Source of the DNA: Cerrena zonata | Taxonomy: Eukaryota; Basidiomycota; Agaricomycetes; Polyporales; Cerrenaceae | DNA length: 64,000 bases | Reading direction: 5' to 3' | Assembly (NCBI GenBank): GCA_038087015.1 | Contig: JASBNA010000029.1 | Span: 124,001 to 188,000, forward strand | Shown: one piece after another, positions 10,585 to 23,408 of the stretch | Numbering within the stretch: position 1 is the first letter of the stretch | How the letters are laid out: each line of letters opens with the position of its first letter | The notes under the pieces: generated by a model | Databases searched by the model: none | What the model saw: only the letters and a program-made list of their open reading frames with translations | What the model was told of the DNA's origin: nothing | Translations under genes and position numbers: made by a program

Positions 10585-12859
10585 TCACTGTTCTCCAACG
10601 ACAGAGGGCTTTGGAAAGAGAGCACCCTCCAATGGGCATACTGTTCCTTCCGGTGGCAACGTTCCACTCTCGAAATACGCGGTCAAATGGCCCCGAATAC
10701 AAGCTGATGGGACAGAAAGTGACCCGTGCTGCGACGATTTATTACAGTGGGTAAGAGGATCACAAGATCTAGAAGCAAACACTTACACCTGGACCTTGAC
10801 GAATGAGTAGCCTCGAGGAGTCGTGGAGAAGCTCGTTCACTCTTTTCCCAGCCGGGGTCAGAGGGTCGGCCTACAAGACACACGTGAACTTGGGAATCAT
10901 TGAAGTCCAGAGAAAACATGACAGACCTCGCTGGATAATATCAATATTGGGTTGTTGAGCACATGGTCCCAAGGACCATTGAATCGTTCGGGTGGAGTAA
11001 ATGGCCAGTATTGACAGCCTGCATCAGGTTCAGAAGTCAAGATTCCAAAAATGAAGCGGGTGACATTGTAGTAGTCGAAGAAATATTCGTCCACGATTTG
11101 TTCCGTTGATGGTGGTGAGAAAGGTTGCACATCGTTGCACGTCACTGCTGGTCGTTCCAGATCCACTGTGATTCCCGGTTGCTGTAGGCTACTAAGGATT
11201 CCTGTCCCATTTCCGGACATAGCTTGGTCGAATAGCTGTGCAACCATCGGCCACTTGGACGGAGTCTCCAATGACGTCGTAAGATACGCTGCATACAAGG
11301 TCAGCCGGCTCAAATCTACTCTCGAGCTCTCTAGTGGACTCACTCCGTGATCTACCGGCCGTAAGCACTCCTGGCATTGTAGCATCCGGCACCGGGAGAG
11401 GATTATAGAGCAAACTGTTGTGGAAAGATTCCAGTCTAGCATCTATGTCTTGAGGGTCTGCATCCGTTTCCTTAGCCAATGCGCAGGCTTCGGATCCAGC
11501 CTAAAAGTTCTTCTGTAATTATCTCAACTGACGGTGGAATTGTTTTATTTATGTTTACTTTGAAACATTCACTGATGAACGTCCTGTATACAGGCTCCGA
11601 ATTTACTAACTTTGTGCGATACCAACGATAAGGTGGGGTACCTGATGGACGATTTGTCATTTTATCATGGTTGTGGGATCACATGAACATACCAGTCCAA
11701 AGAGTCGCATCGGATATGGCGTCGATAACAACTCGTCCAACGCGGTCGGGGAACCTGGTTTAGTATGTAAATGTTGAGTAACACATGTGGAAGATCAACA
11801 GGACTTACATATTCACTAGGTATTGTCCTATGACCGATCCGTATGATCCACCGTAGAAATTGCTAGACCCAAGTTGGTCGTATGCAAAGAACAAGCCAAT
11901 CAATGACTTACATTAATGCATCATCTCCTTCGAGAGTTCTTGTGATGAAGTCTATATCACGCGTAACGGTAGTTGTTCCCATGTATTTTAACTCGTTCCC
12001 CATTGTTTTGACACATTGAGCGAACGCAGTCCTTAGAAGAGCTTCTACCTCACGCTCCTCATCAAGAACCAGCGCACGAATTGTCTCAAACGTCTGGTTC
12101 GAGGCAAAGTCATAGCTACGGTCAAGAACAGTGTTGCGTTTGAAATCATTGTAAGTGAAATCAGCGTTAAAGCATCGAACGGCAGGCCTGTTTTATGCCA
12201 GGTAAGATATATGGTGTAAAATAGACGAAGAATCTTACACAGTTTCACCGATACCTCGTGGATCGAATCCGATGATATCGTAGTGGTCACCGATCTATCG
12301 GTAAGTTGTGATTGTCTGATAGCTCATCATATAGTATGTGTCTAGCTCACCCTTTGTTGGAGTACATTACCTTTGGTTGTTACGGAGGACTTCGCTGCTG
12401 CTCCCGGACCTCCTGGGTTGAAAAGAACGATGCCCTGCCGGTCCGTGACGGCCTTCAGTCGACCTAATGCTACTTTGACCGTCCCGACTGTTGGGTCGAA
12501 GTAATCTTTGGGAACTCTAGGATGGCATCAAAAAGATGAGCGGAAAATTGGCACAAATGTATAATCCTAGCAGCAGATACGACGCACATGATGTGTCCGC
12601 ATTCAGATCCCGGAAGATCATTGGGCCCTTGGCAGGGGTTCCAAACGATTGTCCCTATGGGTTCTGAAGTATCCCGACTGTCTCTTGAACCTAGAGCTAC
12701 TTTGATACACAGAAATAGTATCACGGGTAACAATAGACGAGTTACGCTGAGCCCTTTGGTACGTTGATGGTCACCTGTAGTGTCATTGTACTCGGCAGTC
12801 CTTTCTCCTTTCTCCAGAGAGGATAGCTCAGAAGGTTGTTCTGGGGATTTCTTCGACAT
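10585..12859 (-). CDS. S33-type alpha/beta-hydrolase peptidase (tripeptidyl aminopeptidase-like), tandem copy A
   Basis: This is a multi-exon gene. The N-terminus begins MSKKSPEQPSELSSLEKGER and carries one hydrophobic segment (LLLPVILFLCIKVALG), so it is a type II membrane or secreted enzyme. Landmarks in order: GTIVWNPC, the oxyanion motif NPGGPG, IGFDPRGIG, the nucleophile elbow NFYGGSYGS (G-x-S-x-G), CLRPVDHGV in the middle domain, the acid in ADPLTP, and the base in HGSLSVPSACIRGH. The complete triad suggests activity. The family cleaves short peptides from N-termini. The C-terminus (FPKPSVVGEQ) is shorter than in copies B and C. An alternative in-frame ATG lies at 12913. Confidence 0.82.
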
Positions 12860-13153
12860 ACGTTGCCAACGAGTTGTGTAACTATACACGTCCTTACAAC
12901 GAGTGAGATGCACTCAAAACTCCTACGTCTCAAGCGCGACTTGAACGTCAGAGAAAAGTAGATCCAATGTCGACGTGGGTGCTGTCAATTTATAAACTGA
13001 CCTTTACCTTCTAATTATAGATCAACGACGCCCATGTTATGACGACAGAGCATGCGAACCCAGGGAACGAGAAGAAAGTATCCGACACAGTCGGATGTGC
13101 ATTGAGCGCCGGATTGTACAAAGGTATGTCTGAGAAAGTCCTCAGCCTGTGTA

Positions 13154-15512
13154 TTAAAAATCAAGACCCCTACGAGCAGCTTCCAATATGAGCCGGAATC
13201 TCCACAACTTCTCTAGCTTCAGAGAATCTTCAATTGACATTCCCTCCGCCGACAACGAGTTGGTACCATTAGGAAAGAGGGGCACGTCGAGCGGGCAGAT
13301 GGTACCTTCGGGCGGTAAAATACCCTCTTCGAAATATGCCGTAGTGTGTTTGGTAAGACAAAGCGATGGAACTGCGAAACCAGCATGCTAAACGATACGT
13401 TAATATCAGTGAAGGTTTATACAATGAAGATATGTTTCATACTCCTGGATTATCATGTAAGAGCAACCTTGACGAAGAGCCCATGAGTTCATCTACTTGC
13501 TTTCCGGCAGGGGTCACAGGATCAGCCTTTAAATTTAAATAGAATGATTAAGAACCAGTGTCGTGAGAGATGGGGATGGCATACCGTGCTACTAATGATG
13601 AGCATTGGATTTCTTAGCGTATGGTTCCAAGGTCCATCGAAACGTTCGGGGGGAGTATATGGCCAGTACTGGCATCCAGCGTCGGGCTCAGATGTTACAA
13701 CACCAAAGATGAATCGCGAAACGTTGTGGTAAACGTTAAGATAACCATCTACTATTTCTTCAGTTGAAGGAGATGGGAAAGGCTTCACGTCGTTGCAGGT
13801 GATAGCAATGCGCTCCATATCTGTGTAGATCAGATTATTCCACCAGCTTATGCCGTTAAGAAGACCAGTTCCATTTCCAGATATAGCTTCGGCGAACTCC
13901 TTTGCGACCTTTGGCCAAATTCCAGGTATTTCCAGTGCGATAGTGATATATACTGTAGAAGTTATGTTGGAGTGACTGAAATCATGAGCGACAAGCAGAC
14001 GTACATCGAGATCTTCCTGCCGTTAGCACACCAGGTTGTATAGCATCAGGAACGGCAAGTGGTTCGTAAAACAGGCTATCATGGAAAGCCTCAAGGCGCA
14101 AGTCAATGTCGGAGGGACTTTCATCTCCAGAAATTACAAGAGGACACGCCTCGTGTCCAGCCTAGCAATGTGATGAATGTCAGTAGTTCATTGTGAATAT
14201 ATACAACCTACATCAAAGCACTGCGATAAGAAGACATTGTACGCTTTCTCAGATTGGTTCAACCACTGATCGTACCATTGATACGGAGGTTTGGCTAAAT
14301 GAAAACAGAATCGTTCAGTACAACTAGGTGTTATATAATGTGTGTAACCCACTGCTCCACAGCGTAGCATCAGCAATGGCGTCAATACCAACTCTACCTA
14401 CACGGTCGGGCAGCCTGTGAGTAAAGGTTAGTTACTATCAGAGCGACTATTATAGAGGCAATCATACATATTGACAAGATATTGTCCTAGAATCGATCCG
14501 TATGAGCCACCGTAGTAATTGCTAATGTATGCCAATGTCAACGCCAAGCCACTTAGTTATAGATTGCCGTGTCACCTACATAAGTGCATCCTCTCCTTCG
14601 AGTGTCCTTGTGATGAAATCAATGTCTCGAACGACAGTGCTTGTGCCCATGTATTTCAGATCCTCGCCTAGCTTCTTCACACAACGACTGAATTGCGTCC
14701 TCACCAGGACATCTGATTCTTTTTCTTGTTCGATTATGAGGTCGCGCATCTCATCGTAAGATTGATTAGTTGCAAAATCATAACTGCGTTCGAGCACAGT
14801 ATTCCGTTTGAAGTCCGCATGAGTGAAATTGTTGTCAAAACATCGAACCGTAGGCCTAACATACAGTTTCGATATTAGCGGGAGTGATGTTTGATAGAAT
14901 GTACCTACTCTGTATCGCCGACACCTCTCGGGTCGAAGCCTATGATATCATAACGAGTTCCAATCTTCAGACGCGAAAGTGAATTAGTAGGACCACTCAG
15001 TCAACGTTAACTGTAGCATATATACCTGAATTTGAACGAAGTCGCCGCGTCTTGCAATGAGGGATTTTGCTTTACCACCAGGGCCCCCTGGATTGTATAG
15101 GACAGTCCCCAAACGATCGCCGGTTGCCTTCAATTTACTCAAGGCAATCTTAGCGGTTCCCGCACTGGCGTTGAAATAGTCCTTAGGGACACTACGAAAA
15201 TAAGCAACAGAAGTGACTTTTAAAACCTAATACTTACATAATATATCCACACACAGCGTTGTGTAGAGTATCGGGGTAAGTACACGTTTCCCACTTCACA
15301 GTACCGACGGGCTCGATGCTGTGATATGCTTGGTGGAGGTTAGATATATATTTAGAGAGACCGCCTAGGTCATAATGGAAGGCGACATAAATCAACAAAA
15401 TGAAGATGACGCAATGCCTCAAAGCATGTTTCGAGTCCTTGTTATCCTGCAAATTGGTCCTGGAGGTGAATGGTAGCTCGCCCTTTTCTTGCTCCCTGAG
15501 GCCGTCTGCCAT
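13154..15512 (-). CDS. S33-type alpha/beta-hydrolase peptidase, tandem copy B
   Basis: It is a paralogue of copy A with the same exon layout. The N-terminus MADGLREQEKGEL precedes one hydrophobic segment (HCVIFILLIYVAFHY). Landmarks: GTVKWETC, NPGGPGG, ERSYDFATNQ, the nucleophile elbow NYYGGSYGS, CNDVKPFPSPSTEEIVDGY, EPDAGCQYWPYTPPERFDGP, the acid in the DPVTP segment, and the base in HAGFAVPSLCL. It ends with a 40-residue extension closing EAARRGLDF, TAA complement at 13154-13156. All triad residues are present. A farther upstream in-frame ATG (15623) exists, but the chosen start has the better context. Confidence 0.82.
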
Positions 15513-15870
15513 GGGGAATGACTCGGAGAATGAAGGTTCCTTGGGCCCAGCTTTGACAACTTCGAAGTAAATATAGGATGCGCCAGTAGAATGAGCGGCA
15601 TCGCTTACTCCCACATAGAACACGACATACCTGACGTGTACATGCGTACATCAAATCGTCTTTAGGAGACTTTGTTACAAGTTCCCACCACAATAGTCAC
15701 GGCGGTGATCAACTAACCCCTTTCGGTATTGACGCTCAAACTTCAAGTAAACAACATGCCACTGAACGGTAACTTGTCTCGGAAGAACCGCGGTGTTGCC
15801 ATAATATTGCATTCATTCTACCCTAGTTCAATACATAGTGGCTCTTTTCAACTTTTAGGTACATTGGTTA
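15513..15870. other. Spacer between peptidase copies B and C
   Basis: It contains only the promoter of copy B and the 3' flank of copy C. No gene is seen. Confidence 0.5.
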
Positions 15871-18233
15871 TCAGTCCCACCAGAAATAGTCATCGTATTT
15901 TCGATGATCCAAACCTGCTCTCGCAATCTCCCATTGTTCGCCGAGTCCTCGTAATTGGGAGAGCAGAGCGCGATCTTCATCCGACAATTCTTGAGAAGAT
16001 AAAGGCTTTCCAATGGCAGGGAAGGGCTTCAGAGCGTCATTACAGACAGCGTTCTCTTCTGGTAGAGTTCCATTAGCGAAGTAAGCTTGTACATGATGAA
16101 CCATACATAATGATTCAAGAGACAAAGAACAGTGCTAAAAGAAAGATTAGAACAGCAGTATTTCTCCCAAGTCAAGGCGGTGAGTACGTACCCCCGGGCT
16201 ATCCACAACAAGAAGTCTAGATGAATTGCCCAGTAGATCAACTACTGAATGTCCACTAGTGATAGGTGTTACAGGATCCGCCTATGACACGATCGTGAAT
16301 TGTACTTTACAGTAATGACACTAGGATTCATACCGTATTGCTGACAAGCAAAATAGGGTTCCGAAGAGTATGGTTCCATGGACCAACAAAGCGTTCGATC
16401 GGTTTCACAGGCCAAAATTGGCATCCAGAATCAGGTTCTGTGGTTAGCACACTGAAAACGAAGTTTGATACATTATGGTAGACGTCAAGATATTCATTCA
16501 CGACATCCTCGGCTGACGGGGGAATGAATGGAGGTGCGTCACTGCAAGATACAGCAGGTCGTTCGAGGTCGTTGTATAGCTTCCAGTCATTCAGGAAGTT
16601 TAGAATGCGTGTTCCATTGCCATGAATGGCTTCGTTGATGGCATGAGATGCGTCATGCCAGCCGAAAGGTTTAAGAAGAGTAATAATCAGATAATCTAGG
16701 TAAAAGCGTTGTCAGATTTGGGTTTTACTAGAATAGACATTCACCTACTTCGTGCACGGCCTGCAGTTAAAAGTCCTGGCCTGTTAGCGAGCGGAACGGC
16801 AAGCGGGCGGCGATATAATCCATTAATAAATGCTTCTATACGATCCTTGACGTTTGAAGGGATTTTATCTGATTCACCAGCAAGCGGACATCCTTGCGGT
16901 CCTGCATTGAAACATTCCGAGACAAAGTGTGTGTATGTATCATCCGTAGATGATAGCCACTGTCGGACCCATTTGTATGGAGGCGTACCTAAATTTATGG
17001 TAAGCCTATTGAAACATTGGTGTTGAAATCATGAAAGACTACTCACTAGTCCAGCGGACGGTGTCAACGACACCATCCAGGACTATACGTCCGACACGGT
17101 CGGGAAACCTAAAAATAACACATGATGGAAAGCGGCAAAGGAATGATTGGTGGCTTACATATTTACAATATATTGCCCGAGCACAGTACCATATGACCCG
17201 CCATAGAGATTGCTGTCGGAAATATAAGTTCGCACATAACAGTTCCTTTTTAAAATACTAGACTTACATCAAAGCATCATCTCCGTCCAATGTTTCAGCC
17301 ATGAAGGCGACGTCCCGAGCGACCGTAGTGGTACCCATGTATTTCAATTCATCACCCATCCTCTCCGCGCAGAGGTTGAATTGGGTCTTGTAAAGTGCAT
17401 CGGCCTCGAACTGTTGCGCAAGAATGGTTTCCGTCAGTTCTCTTGAAGACATGTTCGACGAATATTCATAGCCTCGCTCCAATATGGTGTTGTACTTGAA
17501 ATCGGAGTATGGCATACTATGTCGGAAGCATTGTACCGAAGGCCTAGAAACATGATTAGAATAAATGATAGATTGGACTTGCGCCCTAAGGAAGAACAAT
17601 CATACTTACACAGTCTCCCCTACACCCCGAGGATCAAATCCCACGATATCATATTCGTCTCCGATCTGTGATATTCAGGTCAGAATACATCCGCGATAGG
17701 AAGTAGAAGATAGCACCTACCACTTTCTGTAGCACCTCCCCTTTTTCAAGAACATATGGCTTTCCGCGTACTCCGGGGCCACCAGGGTTGAAGAAGACAG
17801 TCCCCTTCTTGTGCTCGGCTTTGGCTGGTAGAATGCTCAGAGCAATTTTACTTGTACCAGCACTAGCATTCGAGTAGTCCTTTGGCACACTGTAGTAGAA
17901 TAATCTGGTAAACATCGTGCACCGTGAACAGTTCAAATCACTTGCATCATCCAGCCACATTTGGTAGCTAACTCGGAATACCCGCATGGCCACCAACGAA
18001 CAAAACCGATGGAATCTGGCTGTGGTTCCTCCAAGTCAGGTCGCTGCCATTCTTTGTGCCCGAAGTGCTGTAGCCCAGATAGCGGAGGAGCGAATACACA
18101 TAGTAGGATGAAGCCCAATATTAGCACCACGACTTGTCTGCGAGAAAACAAAGGTGTATCTCGAAGATGTTTGGAACGAAGGTCGGATTCATCCGTTGGA
18201 GGTGAATCCGGTTTCAAACCCTTCGAACGGCAT
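15871..18233 (-). CDS. S33-type alpha/beta-hydrolase peptidase, tandem copy C (start uncertain)
   Basis: The body is a clear paralogue of A and B: GFVRWWPCGYSELATKCGW, VFFNPGGPG, VGFDPRGVG, RGYEYSSNMS, the nucleophile in NLYGGSYGTVLGQYIVNM, EPDSGCQFWPVKPIERFVGP, the acid in NTADPVTPITSG, and the base in HCSLSLESLCMVHH. It ends HRKYDDYFWWD. The membrane segment VVVLILGFILLCVFAPPLSG has no in-frame ATG before it. A 14-nt first exon at 18233-18220 (ATGCCGTTCGAAGG), spliced with GTTTGA to a TTTTCTCGCAG acceptor, gives MPFEG-QVVVLI in frame. This start is inferred. Loss of the original start by mutation is the alternative. Confidence 0.75.
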
Positions 18234-19196
18234 TATGGTAGCAATGGAATGCCTCCGTCTAATTCGACGACGAATGTCAGGAGCAAAATGGGGGTGATAT
18301 GAGCTGCTCTTCGTAGTCTGTGTGGTATCTACCATTATATCGGATTAAGTGCCTTTCGGAAACTGGCCAGGCAACCACAGCGGCATATACGGCGCATGAT
18401 CAAAAGGCTAGTATATATGGAGTGAGTGTAAAGATAGAGATGACGAGGCGAGGTGATCGCCAAGTTACAGTAACATACCGACAGTCAGCGCCACCAAGCA
18501 ATGTACGGGTCTATACTGCACGAATGCTGATTTCGGATAGCCAAGTAATAACCTGTCAGGAACACGCTCACCGGACCTGACCATGGGGCACGTACACGAA
18601 TGCTGATCATACCGATTGAACTAACGTTCAGCTATCGTATCCGAGTCACCGAGTCATGATATACATGACACGTCTTGGAAATAGTCCATCCTTGATCGGC
18701 TTTTCATGGCGTTGTATATGGTAGACTTGGCCCTGGAAGCTAGCTTATAAGTACTGCGTACGTGTGTAGCTTGAAGACAGCCACGCTAGCGAGTCGCGAC
18801 CAGTGCAAGGATATGATCTCTGCAGCAGGAAACGTTACGAAAAAGATATCGATGTAATGATAAGCGAAGTTACTTACTAAATATGGATCCCGTCGGTTCT
18901 AACAAACGGTGCCTGGAATCGGGCTCGAAGTTCTCCGTGATGAGGGTGGACAAGGAAACATGTGTAAGTACGCCAGCAAATATTCTCAAACTAGATGAAA
19001 AGAAAACATAGTATCATAGGTGACATAGATCTACATAACGAACATACAATTGCTACTGCTACACACGACGTCTAAAACGAATCCCCAAAAATACATATAG
19101 AATTACATCCAATACAACATTCCAATTTCGAATTGAATAAGTTAAGTAAGCCCATGTGGAAAAAACACGGTATCGCAAGGGCACCCTGGGCCCAGT
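18234..19196. other. Intergenic region
   Basis: It lies between the starts of the peptidase cluster and the 3' end of the DUF7587-like gene. Short open frames only, with no domain or convincing exon. No RNA gene was recognised. Confidence 0.55.
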
Positions 19197-20708
19197 TCAG
19201 GTGAAGTGATGTGCGATGGCCATTTCTCGCCTGTGCGAGGACCATAAGCAAAGCGTGATGAAAGATCCGATAAATAAACCAGTGAAAAAACAGGAGGCTG
19301 TACGTGCAACAAAGTCGTAAGGCTTTGAGGCGTCGTCATCGTCGAATACAACTGGAGATGATCGAACAGGAGATTCGATGACAGATTTGACAGGTGTCGA
19401 TGTGTCGATTTCGAGAGATTCTGTCTGGATTCCTTTCGATTCTGTGGTGATCAGTGTGGTGGTGGAAGAAGTTGACCACGCTTCCGATTTGTCATCCATT
19501 GGAGATGGAAGAGTGGAGGAGGTGGAAAAGGAGGCACGTGGAGTTAGAATAGGGTGTGGAACGCGTTTTTGTTCGCGAGAGCGTGATTCATATGCCTTGG
19601 CGAGCTGCTCCAAGTTACCCACAATCTCCTGCATCCTGGTGGCATCAGAAAGGGCTTGCACCTTTCGCGCTTCGCGCATTTCCTCTCCAACAATGTGCAC
19701 CATACACCGCAAGAGATCCCGAATCTCAGGGTGCTCACGTACCCACCATTGACCCGGCCAGCATGAAATGATGTAAGCCAAGTCGCAGAGGTGGGTAGTG
19801 GCTGTAGTAAAATCCTCGGAGATGTGTCGGTGCACATATGGACGAAGAAGACCAATCGCAAGGCGTACTGACCCAACTGTTGTGTCGCGGAGGCGCTTGT
19901 CCGCGGGTAGGCGCAGAAATCGGTCGGACATGGCCTGACAGAACTGTCGGAAACTCGGCTTCTTCTTGGTATAATCCCATCCGAGACGACCCAGTAGTGT
20001 ATCCTTGGAATCCGACACATCGGGATATAGGAAATACGACGGTAGTCGGCTGATGATTTGCAAAAGAGGAATAGATGCCAAAACGGCCGATTGAGGTATG
20101 TAGCCCCAGACGAGAACATCTTGGGCTTCGACAGCAAATCGATACCACTTCCAGTGGTCTTTATGACGCCTGTCAAACAATGATCAGTCATATTTCCACG
20201 CAGAGTAGAGATTGAGAACTCACTCCTGAGGGGAAGCCTTCATGAGCACTTCGGCTGCTGTAACAGCACGATCAGCGACAGCACTTGCGTCGATGATGGC
20301 TATTTCTACGTCGTGCTTGACGTTGACATGATACCTTCGGATAGCTTCCCAGATCGCCCATGCGAAGCTGAATGATGTCGAGATGTAGGGCGATTCAGAT
20401 CGAGTTGTCCAATCCAAATGCTTCACAACATCGGCATAAGTAATACTGGAAATGGGTGTAGACGAGGAAGGGGGACATGATGAGTGTATCGCGGCGGCAG
20501 AGAAAGTATCGCTATACTTTGAGCCTACAAAATATGGCTCGGAGCCATCACAATGGGGAGGATGCGCTTTGGGTGTATGAACACGGAAGAGATAAGGGTT
20601 TCCTTCAATGAGTTTCCCGAAAGTAACGTCGGCACCGAAGCCGTACTGGGGTAAGGCATTCTGAGGCTTGTCAGAGATGCCAGAAGATGCGCCAGCGCTG
20701 GGTACCAT
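19197..20708 (-). CDS. Tail-anchored DUF7587-like protein of unknown function
   Basis: Two exons joined at GA|GTGAGT...GACAG|G CGT give about 480 residues from MVPSAGASSGISDKPQN. Residues 40-160 hold a fungal domain with LFRVHTPKAHP, ITYADVVKHLDW, SPYISTSFSFAWAIWEAIRR and DVEIAIIDASA, which resembles the uncharacterised DUF7587 domain. The middle is helical and unremarkable (LGRLGWDYTKKKPSFRQF). A Ser/Thr-rich linker follows, then a single C-terminal membrane segment (FFTGLFIGSFITLCLW) and a short basic end. This layout suggests a cytosolic domain anchored by its tail in an internal membrane. The R...H...S-T-S...E pattern recalls ADP-ribosyltransferase folds, which is speculation. An upstream in-frame ATG at 20846 seems less likely. 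Confidence 0.65.
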
Positions 20709-22741
20709 TGTAGTATGAGGTACCGGAAAAGTGAAAGTAGTGGGTCGAGAGGGATGGATGGGTAACCTGGGGTTCTCAAGTCTCGACAGACTGCACGAGC
20801 ATATATCCTTGGTAATAAGGAGTTCCCCGCCCCCGGAGACATGCATTCACAACGCTTCTGGGGTTCCGTTCATACATGTGTCCGCAATGAGGCATGAGTC
20901 GGAGTGGATTGTTCCGAGAGAACACACCAGGCATTTCTAGACGAGTACCGACTAGCATCTGCTATCTATTTGGCGTGTCAATAATGGTTTCAGTAATATA
21001 GCTTAGGTCTCGAAGGTTATACGTACTTCATCTCGACTTGGGTTGCAAGAAGTCATCGTCAAGAGACAAATTGTGATGATACTGTGAAATTTCATTTGGA
21101 AATTACATTTCGGCCTTATCCGAAAGCTGAATCGACCCTTTTCTGACAGAGTGAGAAAAATCAGGTGGTCTCAGCAGTACTATTGGATGGGACTAGGTCA
21201 TATGTGATTATGTCAGGATTTTGTAGGCAATGCTCGAAGTACATGAATGTTCAAGTCACTAATACATGCCATTGTATTTACTGGCAACTATCGGATGTTT
21301 CCGGAGTCGACGTCAACGAAGATATTACCATTCTAAGAATGTGGGAATTTACTCGTCCTATTTTTATTGAGACATCAAATTTTGAAAGCCACACAGACTC
21401 GGAATAGAATGTCACCGACTTACCAATACTAGTACAAGTCCGAGTACCTAGACTTTAACGTTCATCCACTTCGACATGGTACAAGCGTAGTTGAGCTTCG
21501 TTATCACCATTTAATATTGACAAGAGGTAATTTAGATAGTAGGTGTTCAAACCTATTCATTTCAAGCTTCGACCAGTAAATTCCAATACTTATTCAAGTT
21601 GCCTTTGCAGCAATACTGGAAGGATTATACTTGAATCACTTCCGGGAACTGATTGTCTATTTAAAGTCTATACCGGGGCTATCGGATTCTCGTTCGTCCC
21701 TCTTGTCAACGGAGAAGTTTATACGGTACAGCAATACCGATTCTCGTGACGCTCAAGTTCTCAATCGTCTAAACTTCCAGTCTTCCTTTGCTCCTGCTTG
21801 GCTCCTGCCAAGAACATTGACAAGTATAACACTGACGGCTAAAAGGTCTTCTATGTCCACGACCACTCCCATCGTTGACATTGGGTCTCGATGCTCGATT
21901 AAATTGGTATATCCATTGCCCATTCAATAGCAGATATACATGGCGATCCGGTCCGTTAAGGCAAGGCGTCCTTGTCTTGTGAGTACTATGTTGCTTGGCG
22001 GATCGCCCATACGCTATGCGCAACACGAACTCTATCTAGGGAAAGAGTTGTTGGAGAGGGACTATGCGTCCAAGGTCACCGGACGTTAAATTGGTGTCAC
22101 GATCTTCATTATACCACACCACGTACGGCCTGACCTACTGCGGTCACTCTTTGGCGTGTGGACCCTCTTCAAATTCTGGCCTATTGTGCCTATCTATCAA
22201 GCACCAATCCAGACCCTGCGATTCTGCTTGGAACTTGGAGCGTTGGCTCTGATCTGGAAGTCTTGGAGACAATTGCTATTTTTGACCCAAGAACTGTCCT
22301 CGGGATGCTGAATGTTCACTTCAGCTGTCGTCTTAATCTCTCATCATGTGGACTTTGTGCGGAATTTTTCATTCTTGTTCTGGTCACCTATGTAGTAATT
22401 TGCGACTTGAAGAATACTTTGAAAACCTTCACCCACACTTGAAACGACAGCTAGGGCCACAATCTCCAACATTCTTGTCCCAAAAACGCCGCCGGTATAT
22501 CGGAGTTTTCGTTGCGTCTAGAGTTTTGAAGCGCTTCAATGGTCGGGACTTACTAAAAGATGTAATGCCGCATCAACTCCGACTACATCGCCTTCTTTTG
22601 GTAACACGAAGACAGACACTTTGTATGATGTATCCAGCTGACATGGGACGCTCTTGGAAGTATAAGTATACTGAAAACGAAGGGCTATGTAGCCTATTCA
22701 CACTAAGACTCTCCTCGTCTTAACCCTTCGTCTAGTATACA
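20709..22741. other. Long intergenic region
   Basis: Several overlapping open frames on the plus strand (21165-21407, 21631-21930, 22158-22723) carry no recognisable motif, and no consistent splicing joins them. They may be remnants of a decayed gene. The last 80 bases contain an AGTATAAGTATAC element that could serve the gene starting at 22742. Confidence 0.45.
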
Positions 22742-23408
22742 ATGAATTCATCGACCAACTTTCTTCGCAAGATTAGTTCGACTCCCTCCCTACTCCCTGC
22801 TGTGCGGCGAGTAACTCCTAAACATCATCGCCGTCCACGCTCTTGCAGATCTTTGGCCACTGTGCAATGTGAAGTGGAGGACGATAACTCTCCGCTGAAC
22901 TTCCAAATCTTCGATATCTTCGACGCGCCAAGTAGGCTGGGAGAGTCAAGCAGACTTCTCACTCACTCGATGTCAACACCATCCTCATCATCCGCGCCGT
23001 CGAGACCCCACCCCATTAACTCATTTCGTAATCCCTCTTCCCGTCGAATCGAACCGCTACCTGCGCCGATAATATTCGACGGACCTGCTCGACCTCGACA
23101 CTTAGCTATGATGTCGTACAGAGTCAGTCGTAACCGTTCGTCCTTCGACGAATCCTCCAAAACATCACGGGAAATTTCTCGACTCCCTGATCCAATTATC
23201 TTTGATGGTCCATCGAGACTACGACCTTACGTCCGAGGGGATGATTCGCAATCGGTAAAGATATTTTCTCTTATCATTTCGTCTTAGCCTAACCTATTCC
23301 TTCTAACAGTCTACACCCTCGACACTAATGCTACTCATTGGAGCAGCTGGTGCAGTTGCGTTGGCGGGATATTCGAGTAGTGATCAATCGCGATTGCGGG
23401 GAACATAG
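22742..23408 (+). CDS. Small protein with repeated PIIFDGP motifs, unknown function
   Basis: Two exons (22742-23254 and 23310-23408, GTAAAG...TAACAG intron) give 203 residues. The N-terminus is basic and Ser-rich (NFLRKISSTPS, HHRRPRSCRSLATV), compatible with a mitochondrial presequence. The motif occurs three times in degenerate form: FDIFDAPSRLG, LPAPIIFDGPARPR and LPDPIIFDGPSRLR. The second exon encodes a single hydrophobic segment, LMLLIGAAGAVALAGY, followed by a short polar end. I do not recognise the family. The layout suggests a single-pass membrane protein, possibly of the mitochondrion. Reading frame and splice phase agree well, so the gene itself is likely real. Confidence 0.6.

Noticed and set aside
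19544..20191. Several long alternative frames in the DUF7587-like gene
   Set aside because: They overlap the frame with domain, splice and membrane-segment support and have no motifs of their own.
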